A stretch of DNA of 21,711 nucleotides from a virus. Each line of letters begins with the position of its first letter. Position 1 is the stretch's first letter. The translations under genes were made by a program, and so were the position numbers. Below are positions 6,289 through 13,972 of this stretch, piece by piece. Under the pieces are notes generated by a model. That model saw nothing but the letters and a program-made list of their open reading frames with translations. It ran no database searches and was not told the origin of the DNA. The stretch is taken from IMG/VR virus record IMGVR_UViG_3300045431_000246, positions 1-21,711 of that record; one strand, 5' to 3'.

Positions 6289-9143
6289 TACGTTGTCCTC
6301 AACAATTCTCGCTTGATTTCTTGCTGCAAGATCCTAGAAATTTCTTGCGCCACTCGCTGAGCATCTTGTGTGTTGTTACCAGTAGATGTAACGTAGATGT
6401 TTGGAGCAATATTAACACTTGTTCCACCCTGGATGACAACGCCATTACCCTGTTTAGCGGGTGTGTTAATCGTTGAGTCTCCACCACCAAACCCAAGTGG
6501 CATAGTAATTGTTTTTTGTTCAGCTGGTGTGTCGACCACTGGGTCTCCACCACCAAACCCAAGCTCTTTAGTAATTGCTTGGGCCTTTGGCATAATAGAC
6601 TCGGTGTTGGCAAGCGGATTTCCATCAATGTTCCATGGTGAGTAGTTTCCACCGCCAAACAAAATTCGAGCTGCTTTAACGTTTGTTTCTGGGTCATACA
6701 GTTCTTCGTTTTTATCTATCTTAAAATAATTACGTCGCGCAGGACCCATTTTGCCCATCATGTTGATTTGGAACAATCCATATGACAAATCGTCCTTATC
6801 ATCCGCCTTTACTCCCGGAATCCATCGAGATTCTCTCCATGAAATAGCAAGCATGTTGGTAATGTCTTTTCCTTTAAAACCACGTTTGTGCAAAAGCCTG
6901 GCAAGGTCATAGGGATCCATCGGCTGTTTAGACCCGGCAAGGTTTGAATAGTTAGTTTCCTCAGTTTTGCTTGAAGAGTTAGTTGCCCCAGTTCGGTTAG
7001 CAACTCCACGAACGGTTGCCGAGCCTCCACCACCATCCATTTTTGCCGCAGTTGCGGCAAACGGTTCCCCAACAATTGACGAAATACTCACTTGACTAAA
7101 GGTTTCATAGCTGGAACCAAGGGATCCAGAATTCCCAATTACTTTGTCGCCAACAACGGCCCCGCTATGCGGCTTACCCCTAGCGTCAACTTCTACGTTT
7201 GCAGAATCACGCCTTGTTCCAGCCGGTTGCCCCCAAGGCGAGCCCCGTTTTTCGTACTCGAAACGAGAGTCAGGGAGCTCTGCTGGTTGTACGTGCCATG
7301 GCTCATTATTAACATTAGCAAATGTCTTAAGACCAAACCTTTCTGCATTTTTGACCACCCAATCAAGATCGCCCACAAGGTCCGCCGCCAAACCAATTTC
7401 GTGCATAGAACGACCTGGGGGAGCGGCGGGTGGTCCTGAATGGTGTTTCCAACCTTTTCCATCCCAAGTTAAGTCGGCTTTTTCATTACCTCGCACAGGT
7501 CGATAACGGTCATGAAACAGCTTTGTCTGTTCAGCTTCAGATCGATGACCAGTACCAAGGCCTACGTTGGGGTTAGCGGCGAACAGGCGCAACAAACGAT
7601 CACGGAATTGAGAATTAAGTTTTGCAAAATGCCCAACGTTAGAAAGTTCACCCAGCGTTATTCGCTTAATTGGTTTGTTGTAGCCAATGGGAATTTTTGT
7701 CGTCTGTGGGCTTCCGGTTTTAGCGGTAGGCACAGGGTCACCAGACATCAGTGTTGCGCCTGTTGCTATTGCCCCAGCTGAAATTGCTAGAGACGCTCCT
7801 CCTGTAAAGGGTGTAAGGCCAGCACCAACCACAGCCCCACCAACCATTAAAGCACCACCAAGAATCTTGCGTCCAATGCTTCCTTTAGTAGATACGCCAG
7901 TGCCAACAATTCCAGAAAGTTTGTCTTCAAAAGCTTCAAGTGCCCTGTTTACGCTCTGTATATTTTTTTCCATATCAGCAAAGTTGTCAGCTTGACGTTT
8001 GTAAAATTGTTCGTCTCGATTCTCTTTTACACGAATGGTTTCCTCAGCTTGAGTAGCAAAGTTTTGCTCAATCCCCATTACCGAACGGTGTTTTGCGTCT
8101 GAAGGGTCGTACATTGTTTTGCTACCAGTTTTTTTCTGATAAGACTGGTTGGCTTCGGCATAATCAAGAACTAGGTCAATCATGTCTGGCGGAACGCCGG
8201 ATGCTTCAAGCATTGCTCTGGTATTTGACCCTTGTTGGCGGGCCCCAGCCAACCGATCAGCATTTGTAAGACCGGTTCTCTGAACAATTTGTTTAATAAC
8301 GTTGTCCATTGAGTTTTGCTGACCACCAAAGCCGTACAAACCCGTGCCAAGCATCATGGTCATTCGGTTGTTAACAGCAGCACTTCCCAATGTTCCAGCC
8401 ATCTGAGCCATTTGCTCGGTGCTGTATGAGTAGCCAGACAGAGCACGAAGACCAGCAATACCAGCATGGTTTAGTTGGGCATTAATACCTGTAGATGCTT
8501 GCAAAGAAAGCAACGTATTTATGCCGTTGTAACCAAGTCGAGAACCGCGCATTGGGTCGCGCATATCCTCGATGTATTGCATGTTTGAGATGCCCTTGTT
8601 TTGCTGATAGTAAACCGCAAGCTTGTCAACCGACAAAGAACGCATGTAGTTGTTATCAATGCGGGAATCAAGGGCTTGAATTCCAAGATTTAATGCTTGG
8701 AACGCAAACATAGCAGCACTAGCTCCACCACCACCACCACCAGGGGCAGCACCACCAGGGGCAGCACCACCAGGAGCACGCGTGTTACCAACAAACACTT
8801 GTTGGACGTTGGTCACCGTCCCGCTTTGGTTTACCCCAGATCCAGGGGGGCCCATTGGTAGCGAAATACCAGCACCAGTGGGGTTCTGTGCCCCAGCACC
8901 ACCACTCTGGGTTCTCTGAATTCCCTGCATCAGTTGCAGGGTCTTATTCAATTTTGTATTGATGTTGGGCAGCGTTTTATTTAAATACTCAAAATCTTTT
9001 CTAATCTGATTAATTGACGCAGCAACTTTTTCAATAGCTTTAGTGTCAACATTAAACCTGGCGCGCAGATCACCCATCGCTCTGCCGCGACCACCACCCT
9101 GCGAGGGATTTCCCGCAACGCTCGGTTCGTTAGTTGTTACCAT
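6288..9143 (-). CDS. Tail tape measure protein with VanY-like peptidase and lytic-transglycosylase-like domains
   Basis: This 951-aa protein sets tail length and rides inside the tube. Order of parts: a helical N-terminus (about 25-75), a Gly/Ala/Pro linker (122-141), helical stretches, and a hydrophobic Gly/Ala-rich segment at about 428-466 that could insert in a membrane. Next is a D-Ala-D-Ala carboxypeptidase (M15/VanY) fold at about 500-625 with GHRSEAEQ at 532, SMHEIGLAAD at 579-588 (His581, Asp588) and EPWH at 614-617, the usual zinc and catalytic residues. A lysozyme-like/SLT region at about 740-840 has WRESRW (Glu771 probable acid) and SYGLFQIN at 787-794. The C-terminal helix AQRVAQEISRILQQEIKREL is typical of tape measures. 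Enzyme calls are from motifs. The start overlaps the stop of the chaperone extension. Confidence 0.9.
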   Translation of the reverse strand: MVTTNEPSVAGNPSQGGGRGRAMGDLRARFNVDTKAIEKVAASINQIRKDFEYLNKTLPNINTKLNKTLQLMQGIQRTQSGGAGAQNPTGAGISLPMGPPGSGVNQSGTVTNVQQVFVGNTRAPGGAAPGGAAPGGGGGGASAAMFAFQALNLGIQALDSRIDNNYMRSLSVDKLAVYYQQNKGISNMQYIEDMRDPMRGSRLGYNGINTLLSLQASTGINAQLNHAGIAGLRALSGYSYSTEQMAQMAGTLGSAAVNNRMTMMLGTGLYGFGGQQNSMDNVIKQIVQRTGLTNADRLAGARQQGSNTRAMLEASGVPPDMIDLVLDYAEANQSYQKKTGSKTMYDPSDAKHRSVMGIEQNFATQAEETIRVKENRDEQFYKRQADNFADMEKNIQSVNRALEAFEDKLSGIVGTGVSTKGSIGRKILGGALMVGGAVVGAGLTPFTGGASLAISAGAIATGATLMSGDPVPTAKTGSPQTTKIPIGYNKPIKRITLGELSNVGHFAKLNSQFRDRLLRLFAANPNVGLGTGHRSEAEQTKLFHDRYRPVRGNEKADLTWDGKGWKHHSGPPAAPPGRSMHEIGLAADLVGDLDWVVKNAERFGLKTFANVNNEPWHVQPAELPDSRFEYEKRGSPWGQPAGTRRDSANVEVDARGKPHSGAVVGDKVIGNSGSLGSSYETFSQVSISSIVGEPFAATAAKMDGGGGSATVRGVANRTGATNSSSKTEETNYSNLAGSKQPMDPYDLARLLHKRGFKGKDITNMLAISWRESRWIPGVKADDKDDLSYGLFQINMMGKMGPARRNYFKIDKNEELYDPETNVKAARILFGGGNYSPWNIDGNPLANTESIMPKAQAITKELGFGGGDPVVDTPAEQKTITMPLGFGGGDSTINTPAKQGNGVVIQGGTSVNIAPNIYVTSTGNNTQDAQRVAQEISRILQQEIKRELLRTT
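6475..6578 (-). repeat. Direct repeat coding the tape-measure LGFGGGD motif
   Basis: Two copies of a near-identical stretch lie 66 bases apart, at about 6475-6497 and 6541-6563, sharing the 17 bases ccaccaccaaacccaag plus flanking matches. They code two LGFGGGD...TPA units at tape-measure residues 861 and 883, that is a 22-residue repeat. The unit is in frame and conserved in protein, so it is part of a flexible Gly-rich linker after the transglycosylase-like region, not a mobile element. Confidence 0.75.
8736..8775 (-). repeat. 15-base tandem repeat in the tape-measure linker
   Basis: The 15-base unit accaccaggggcagc occurs twice head to tail (8736-8750 and 8751-8765), followed by ten more bases of a third copy ending in one mismatch. 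A short run of CCA triplets precedes it. The unit codes GGAAP repeats at about tape-measure residues 125-135. It keeps the frame, so copy-number change would alter linker length only. Confidence 0.85.
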
Positions 9144-9289
9144 TACTCCTGCCTATGCCAGCGACTCATGGCCGCCCAATAAATACGTTGACGCACGGTC
9201 ATCGTTTTAATATCTTTTAGCGAAAAGCCTTTGTAGACAGAAGCAATTGAATCGTAATCCCAATATGTACCTACTAGATTAGCTGAATA
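9143..9289 (-). CDS. Tail assembly chaperone C-terminal extension read by +1 frameshift
   Basis: Downstream of the zinc-ribbon chaperone a 48-codon frame runs from 9289 to a TAA at 9145-9143. It has no usable start near its beginning: the first ATG is at codon 30, with no ribosome site. The translation looks like real protein: TYWDYDSIASVYKGFSLKDI, then TMTVRQRIYWAAMSRWHRQE. Its stop shares one base with the tape-measure ATG (TAATG). The frame is +1 relative to the chaperone and is open only over the last nine or so chaperone codons, so a shift there would give a fusion of about 309 residues. This is the gpG/gpGT arrangement known between tube and tape-measure genes of many tailed phages. The overlap and frames are seen; the shift is inferred. 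Confidence 0.75.
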   Translation of the reverse strand, partial: YSANLVGTYWDYDSIASVYKGFSLKDIKTMTVRQRIYWAAMSRWHRQE

Positions 9290-10073
9290 AAAGGGAGGCC
9301 CAATTCAACATGATTGGAAAGGGCTTTTCACAATGGGCGCAGTGGGCTTCCACCTCCTTGATTTCTGGCCCCGGTTGAGCTTCTACTAATTTAGAAATAA
9401 TCAAAGCGCGGTCTTTCATACCAAGGCTCTTTGCCCACTTATTCACATCCTTAGGCTTTTTACCTTCTTCCCATTCCGCACATCGAGCAATCAAAATGGT
9501 GTTTTGTTCAGGAATGTTGTTTGCCTTTTTACTAACTACTTGACTATCCGCACCATTGACCAAACGAAAACGCTGGGTGGTTCCGTTACGCAATTTAATT
9601 TCAATGGGCTCCTGGGGATTTCCCTTAGGTTTTTTAATTGGAAACTCCGACATTTCAATAAGAACGTCGTTTGACTTTCCACACTGAGGACAATTGATTT
9701 GGTACTCACGGTTTTCGCCATAGGTTGCACGAACCGTGGTCAAAAACAAAGTGTCACGATCACCAATGATCAGAGCGTCAATAACTTCCGGATGTTTTTC
9801 AATTTGGATGTTTCCAATACAATAAACGCTTCTCTTTAAAAGAGCCGCCATGTACTGCGCATACAACAAATCACCCTTGGCATCCAACGCCGCAAGGGCC
9901 TCCTCGTCTTCGCCAGTCAATTCCCTGACAGTTGCGGTAGTTTCCCACTCATTAGTTTCAGTATTTAGTACACCACGAAACAACTCAACGGTTGTATTTG
10001 GTGTTAATTCAATTTTGGGGACTGGATCTGCAATAGCAGCCTGAACCGCAAGGGCTTCTGATTGTGTTGCCAT
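9279..10073 (-). CDS. Zinc-ribbon tail assembly chaperone (T4 gp26-like family)
   Basis: This 264-aa protein is encoded between tube and tape measure, the place of the tail assembly chaperone that coats the tape measure before tube polymerisation. Residues about 30-115 resemble the alpha/beta start of the T4 baseplate/chaperone family (VRELTGEDEEALAALDA, YAQYMAALLKRSVYCIG). Two CxxC pairs, Cys128/Cys131 (NCPQCGKS) and Cys245/Cys248 (HCAHCEKP), probably bind one zinc. The product ends at TAA 9281-9279, and a +1 frameshift near its end would add a 48-residue extension. AGGAG lies upstream of the ATG at 10073. The family is my recollection of the Cys pattern and context; a strict baseplate role like T4 gp26 is the alternative. 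Confidence 0.8.
   Translation of the reverse strand: MATQSEALAVQAAIADPVPKIELTPNTTVELFRGVLNTETNEWETTATVRELTGEDEEALAALDAKGDLLYAQYMAALLKRSVYCIGNIQIEKHPEVIDALIIGDRDTLFLTTVRATYGENREYQINCPQCGKSNDVLIEMSEFPIKKPKGNPQEPIEIKLRNGTTQRFRLVNGADSQVVSKKANNIPEQNTILIARCAEWEEGKKPKDVNKWAKSLGMKDRALIISKLVEAQPGPEIKEVEAHCAHCEKPFPIMLNWASLLFS
9288..9296 (-). promoter_or_regulatory. Putative +1 ribosomal frameshift site
   Basis: In the chaperone frame the bases read TCC CTT TTA before the stop at 9279. A tRNA-Leu on CTT can re-pair one base forward on TTT, the same P-site slip (CUU to UUU) used in bacterial prfB. After such a slip the next codon is TAT at 9289, entering the 48-codon extension. No classical -1 heptamer fits here, and a -2 slip would give the same frame. 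The exact slip codon is inference. Confidence 0.5.
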
Positions 10074-10093
10074 ATTATGCTCCTAAGTTGTAA

Positions 10094-10720
10094 TCAGTTT
10101 GCTTCTGCCAGACTATTAATTTCCCCTGCGTTCCACGCCACGAAAAAACCTTCGTGGTGAATGTTTAACTGTTGAATCATAATGCCGTTGTCACCAGCAT
10201 TCAAGTCGCTCAAACCGTAAGCACCGGGCCAGCAGTTAAACAGTTTGAATGCCAATTTGATGTTACCAGGCTTGAGATCAGCTGAAGGATCACTGCTATC
10301 CCAAGCATAACGAGCATCCCCAGCGGTGTAGGGGTGGTCAAAGACTTTAACCAGAACGTTGCAACGGTAATTGGTTGAATCACCTTGGGCGCCACCAGGA
10401 AAACCACCAGTGCCACCGTTGATCCACGAATGAATGAACTTTTGCCACTTCCACAACTGGTCCTGAGTAGCAAACGCTCCACGAGCAAACGAAACTGCTG
10501 GGAAGTCTGACTGACCAACCATCTTGTGCGGATGAGTGTTCATACCACCCTCACGATAGGCAATTAGCTCGTTTTGAACTGACAGACCGCCCATCTGGGC
10601 AAAACCAAGATCGCCAATGCCAGTCAGCAAGTTTCCAAGAACGCCGGTACCGTCAATGGCTTCAAAACGAATCGTAAACTTAAAGTTACGAAGCGGGTCT
10701 GTACGTTGTACTTTAGGCAT
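10094..10720 (-). CDS. Tail tube protein (T4 gp19-like)
   Basis: This 208-aa protein probably polymerises into the inner tube. The chosen start is the ATG at 10720 (MPKVQRTDPLRNFKFTIRFE), with AGGAG six bases upstream that itself overlaps the sheath TAG stop. The frame stays open for 15 more codons upstream, inside the sheath gene, but that is not a believable start. Family signs are an N-terminal DPLRNFKFTIRFEAIDGTG strand, GGLSVQNELIAYREGG, and an HPHKMVGQSDFPAVSFARGA segment. This order of strand, E-x-x-x-YREGG and K-x-x-G is usual for gp19-like tubes. It lies directly after the sheath, as in most myoviruses. GC content looks higher than in the baseplate genes, as expected for an abundant virion protein. 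Confidence 0.92.
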   Translation of the reverse strand: MPKVQRTDPLRNFKFTIRFEAIDGTGVLGNLLTGIGDLGFAQMGGLSVQNELIAYREGGMNTHPHKMVGQSDFPAVSFARGAFATQDQLWKWQKFIHSWINGGTGGFPGGAQGDSTNYRCNVLVKVFDHPYTAGDARYAWDSSDPSADLKPGNIKLAFKLFNCWPGAYGLSDLNAGDNGIMIQQLNIHHEGFFVAWNAGEINSLAEAN

Positions 10721-10728
10721 GATATCTC

Positions 10729-12276
10729 CTAGATATTGGTAGTGGCCGTTGATCCACCAGCCCATTGGCTGACGGTAATGACAATGAATTCAGCAGGATT
10801 TTGCAATGCAACACCCACTTCAATATTAACTTGACCGTCTTCTACCGTGGTTGGCGTGTTGTTTGTCGAGTTACAGACGACGTAGAAAGCTTCTGACGTA
10901 GTGTTGCCCTTAAGACCACCGGTTCCCCAGAAAGCCGTAAGAAGTGCTGACACACGGATGGTCAGACCCTCCCACAGACGCACATCGTTCGGCTCAAAAA
11001 GTGCATACGCGGTTGAGTCTTTCAACGTTTGCTTAAGGAAGTTTAACGAACGTCGAACCGTAATAAATTTGTCCGCAGTGTTGCGAGCCAAGGTTCGAGC
11101 ACCATTGATGACGACACCAACGCCGGGGACAATCGTGAACAAGTTGAGTTGCTGGTTCTTGTACAAAGATCCCTGCTCAGTCTCAGTCAGCGTTGCCACC
11201 AAACCATAAACATTTCGGATGTCAAGACTGTAGCCAGCTGGTGCTTTTGACACACCACGTGCAATTTCGGAACGAACAAAAGCACCAGCCACAGCCCCAC
11301 CAGGAAAAGTAGTGCGAATGGAAGCAGCACCAGTCTTAGTTGGATCAAACATCTTTAATGCCGGACCATAAACCGCACCGTAGCTTGACTGGGCGTATGT
11401 TGAAACAACAGACTCCAATGCCGATTTACTAGTGGCGGTCTTTGATGTGTCAATAATTAAGAATGAGTTACCCCGCTCTTGCATTTTTGCCAAACCATCA
11501 TTGACGATGGTTGACGAGGTTTGACCAACCAGATTAAACAAAAGGGTTTGGGTAACGACATCGTAACTATCAAGAGCGGAGGCCCATTCTGTTGAATCCA
11601 CAGCGCCGCTGCCCTCCGACCCGTTGGCAAAGTTTCCAGTAGTCACATAGTCGTTAGCACCAAGTCCGGCAATGGTAAGAGCTGCGCTTGAGCTAACGGT
11701 TGCCACGCTGGCAGTCTTAATGTACGACGAGTACAGATCAAGGACAGAGCCAAGGTAACGGGAATTAGATGGGTCAATTGACAACCCAGACCAATTTTCA
11801 ACTTCGGTCCCATCAAGTTTTACTGTAACAGCAAACAAAGAGTTGTTAGTAAATTTAGGAGTGGTTGTTGGGGTTTGAAGAGTTGTTTCGTCAAAAGTAT
11901 AATCAACCGTCAAACTGTTGCCCCAACCTCCGGGAGATTTTGAAACCAATGTCCAAAGATTTGCCGCAGCGCCAACTTCTGGAGTTCCCTGCAAAGTAGA
12001 GGTTGCGGTAACTGCAGTCGAGTCAGCAACGCGGGTCACGTACGCGGTTTGACCACCATTTGCAAAATAGTGGTAAACAGCATAGCCAAGATCGTAGTCG
12101 TTGGTTAATTCACCAAATAATTGACGATACTGATTCCACGACGTAACAGCAGTTGGGGTAACTGGTCCACGCTCAGCCGTACCCAAAAATGCGGCGGCGG
12201 TTACACCACTGTTTGCGTTAATGTTGGTAATAAACGCCGATTCTTTGACGTATACTCCTGGACGCTCGTATGCCAT
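10729..12276 (-). CDS. Contractile tail sheath protein
   Basis: This 515-aa protein is the sheath subunit that shortens to drive the tube through the cell envelope. It starts with the diagnostic MAYERPGVYVKE, then SGVTAAAFLGTAERGPV and an FANGGQTAYVTRVAD segment near residue 80. The C-terminal half has the conserved core: NGARTLARNTADKFITVRRS, FEPNDVRLWEGLTIRV, an FWGTGGLKGNTTSEAFYVVC segment and a final ALQNPAEFIVITVSQW strand that links neighbouring subunits. AGGAG lies six bases before the ATG. This is the firmest identification in the tail module and shows that the particle is a myovirus or related contractile system; the head genes nearby favour a phage. Confidence 0.97.
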   Translation of the reverse strand: MAYERPGVYVKESAFITNINANSGVTAAAFLGTAERGPVTPTAVTSWNQYRQLFGELTNDYDLGYAVYHYFANGGQTAYVTRVADSTAVTATSTLQGTPEVGAAANLWTLVSKSPGGWGNSLTVDYTFDETTLQTPTTTPKFTNNSLFAVTVKLDGTEVENWSGLSIDPSNSRYLGSVLDLYSSYIKTASVATVSSSAALTIAGLGANDYVTTGNFANGSEGSGAVDSTEWASALDSYDVVTQTLLFNLVGQTSSTIVNDGLAKMQERGNSFLIIDTSKTATSKSALESVVSTYAQSSYGAVYGPALKMFDPTKTGAASIRTTFPGGAVAGAFVRSEIARGVSKAPAGYSLDIRNVYGLVATLTETEQGSLYKNQQLNLFTIVPGVGVVINGARTLARNTADKFITVRRSLNFLKQTLKDSTAYALFEPNDVRLWEGLTIRVSALLTAFWGTGGLKGNTTSEAFYVVCNSTNNTPTTVEDGQVNIEVGVALQNPAEFIVITVSQWAGGSTATTNI

Positions 12277-12314
12277 GATGACTCCTATTACGTAGTTTTA
12301 AAGTGGAAAGATCA

Positions 12315-12980
12315 CTAATTAAAGACCGATAACTGGTGTTTAATTGTACTATTAATTGTGGACACGGGTTTAACAGATGCCAGATATTCATAATCTTCAT
12401 ATGCCAATTCCGCAGACATCCGCAAGGTAAGTACCTTACGGAAAATACGCTTACGGAACCCAGACTCCATGTCGAGCAGGTCGGCATTGGTCCAGTCCAG
12501 TAAGTCAAACCTTCGGGTAGTCCCATCTGCTGGGATAGTTATTGAATTAAAGCGCATCGGGACAGTCTTTTGTAGAATGCCAGCCGTTAGCTCACGATCA
12601 TGTAAAGCCGTTCTGGTGTAGGTCGACACCTGATAAAGTAAGTCCATAGGAATAAAATCTTGGGTTTTTTTAAATGAAGTTCGTGACGATCCTGACACGC
12701 TTGCGCTAGTGCTAGGCCAATAGTCAAAATAGGCAGGGTTTCCGTCCCAGTTATTTGGAGCCCCCGAATAAATCATTAGATCTGAATGCTGACGGTCTGC
12801 GGCATGAAGAACGTCAATTAATTCGACAGTAATAAATGGGTAATCACGTTCGGTTTCTGATTCTGGATAACGAAAGAATATGCGGACTGGGCGGGTATTA
12901 TTGCGGTCATCCGTGATTTTTATATTAGAAAAACGTAGTTTAACAGCTTCGTCCTCTGCTAGCAGGAAGCCAATTTTCAT
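12315..12980 (-). CDS. Putative tail terminator/neck protein
   Basis: This 221-aa protein is encoded just before the sheath, the usual position of a tail terminator or sheath-tube completion protein (T4 gp15/gp3 role). It begins with a charged strand region (AVKLRFSNIKITDDR, PVRIFFRYPESETERDYPFI), followed by TVELIDVLHAADRQHSD. The middle is rich in Ser and aromatics (YFDYWPSTSASVSGS), and PMDLLYQVSTYTRTALHDRE looks like a helix-strand pair. The N-terminal pattern of a short helix-free strand, PFITVEL and a long arm suits a terminator-like fold. The ATG overlaps the upstream stop (ATGA). Function is inferred from location; no family signature was recognised. Confidence 0.65.
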   Translation of the reverse strand: MKIGFLLAEDEAVKLRFSNIKITDDRNNTRPVRIFFRYPESETERDYPFITVELIDVLHAADRQHSDLMIYSGAPNNWDGNPAYFDYWPSTSASVSGSSRTSFKKTQDFIPMDLLYQVSTYTRTALHDRELTAGILQKTVPMRFNSITIPADGTTRRFDLLDWTNADLLDMESGFRKRIFRKVLTLRMSAELAYEDYEYLASVKPVSTINSTIKHQLSVFN

Positions 12981-13366
12981 TGCGGCAACCCCAAAAGCTT
13001 GTTTAGATTTTGGTTAATTTTTTTACCCAAGTTTTGGTTAGCAGTAACCACTTCATGTCTAATCAAAGATCTGGCAGGGGGACCGTACTCCAAGCGAAAG
13101 GCTTTTTGTGCCGAGGCGTTGCCCTTAACCCTATATACAAATGCTAAGTCTTTGGAGTCCCACTCAATAGTAAAGTCTTCAGCAATGTCTTCGTATTGTG
13201 CTTCCTTTTGGGGAAGCTCTTTTTGAATGCGAGAGATCTCTGCATCAAGGGCTGGTTCTACAGCAAGTTTAAGATACTCATTAATGTTTAAAACGATGTC
13301 CCCCAAGTACAGCAGCGGGGACGGAACTCCAGAAATGAAGTTAGTAGAACTAGAGGACGTAGTCAT
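12977..13366 (-). CDS. Neck/head-tail joining protein, unknown family
   Basis: This is a protein of about 129 aa, started here at the ATG at 13366 (MTTSSSSTNFISGVPSP). A GTG at 13384 would add six residues but sits on top of the AAGGAG sequence, so it is unlikely. The body has a helix (INEYLKLAVEPALDAEISRI), an acidic part (EDIAEDFTIEWDSKDLAFVYRVKG) and a basic end with FRLEYGPPARSLIRHEV. Pieces such as EYGPPARSLIR resemble HK97 gp10-like neck proteins, which often precede the terminator. A short out-of-frame leader ORF (13379-13350) follows the best ribosome site. The role is inferred from order only. Confidence 0.6.
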   Translation of the reverse strand: MTTSSSSTNFISGVPSPLLYLGDIVLNINEYLKLAVEPALDAEISRIQKELPQKEAQYEDIAEDFTIEWDSKDLAFVYRVKGNASAQKAFRLEYGPPARSLIRHEVVTANQNLGKKINQNLNKLLGLPQ

Positions 13367-13408
13367 AGATTGCCACCATGGCACTCCTTAGTTCTAGGCA
13401 GTTGTGAT

Positions 13409-13427
13409 GTGCAACGGCGCGTTGCAC
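13409..13427 (-). other. Perfect 8-bp hairpin in the largest neck-region gap
   Basis: The bases gtgcaacg-gcg-cgttgcac form an eight-pair stem with a three-base loop. It lies in the 54-73-base space between two neck genes, just after a TGA TAA double stop and about 20 bases before the AAGGAG of the next gene. There is no T-run on either side, so it is not a standard rho-independent terminator. It could be an RNA processing or stability element, or a protein-binding operator. The stem is direct; the function is unknown. Confidence 0.8.
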
Positions 13428-13439
13428 GGTTTAATCTTA

Positions 13440-13970
13440 TCAGGAAATTGAAGGCAATGAAGCGGGCCAAGGAAAGTTGTCTACCCTCATTGCCTCTGGA
13501 CCGGGATCGTTGGGCATTTCGTCATCTACGTAGACTTCAATGCCTTCAATAACGACTAACACGTCATCTTTTGCTCGACCACGAACGCGATACATGGTTA
13601 CTTGGTAATACCTAGCATCGTAAAAAAACATGTCGTTAAGGTGGCGTTGGTACTCAAAGGTGTCGGGAACTCCCGCATCGCGCATGTCGTCAATAGACAA
13701 AACAACGTTTACCACTTGGACCGGCTGTCGACCTTCTGGAATAGCTCGCTTAGTGTCTTCAGTTTCAGTTATTTGGATAATAGGTATCGGTATTCCCTTT
13801 TTATACTTTTTCCCACCAGACCCAGCTGGACCTTCATCGTATACATCGTCGTAGGAGCTGCCATTAGCGCCAAACGAAATAAACGAAAACCATGTAATGA
13901 ATTCGCCAGTGCGCTTATGGTAATCCCGGTATTGTTTTCGAATTAATGAAAGTTCTCGTCTGGTATCCAT
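13440..13970 (-). CDS. Putative head-completion/stopper protein
   Basis: This 176-aa protein lies between two connector candidates. The sequence starts with a basic helix (RRELSLIRKQYRDYHKRTGE), then aromatic FITWFSFISFG, a Gly/Ser linker with GSGGKKYKKGIPIPI, and a beta-rich C-terminal half (VQVVNVVLSIDDM, YYQVTMYRVRG, VLVVIEGIEVYVDDEMP). Alternating strands with a long loop are common in head-closure (stopper) proteins, and the position between adaptor and terminator candidates supports that. The start follows the upstream stop by two bases without a ribosome site, so coupling is likely. I do not recognise a named family. Confidence 0.6.
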   Translation of the reverse strand: MDTRRELSLIRKQYRDYHKRTGEFITWFSFISFGANGSSYDDVYDEGPAGSGGKKYKKGIPIPIIQITETEDTKRAIPEGRQPVQVVNVVLSIDDMRDAGVPDTFEYQRHLNDMFFYDARYYQVTMYRVRGRAKDDVLVVIEGIEVYVDDEMPNDPGPEAMRVDNFPWPASLPSIS

Positions 13971-13972
13971 AA

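Noticed and set aside
6475-8775. Possible CRISPR or mobile repeats in the tape measure
   Set aside because: The repeats are in frame, code linker residues, and lack spacers of constant length or terminal inverted repeats.
9146-9202. Independent 19-aa gene at the end of the chaperone extension
   Set aside because: It would need the ATG at 9202, with no ribosome site, and leaves 29 protein-like codons upstream unexplained; frameshift fusion fits better.
10721-10765. Longer tube protein start upstream of the sheath stop
   Set aside because: The extra 15 residues come from the sheath coding end, while the ATG at 10720 has a good ribosome site and the family's normal N-terminus.
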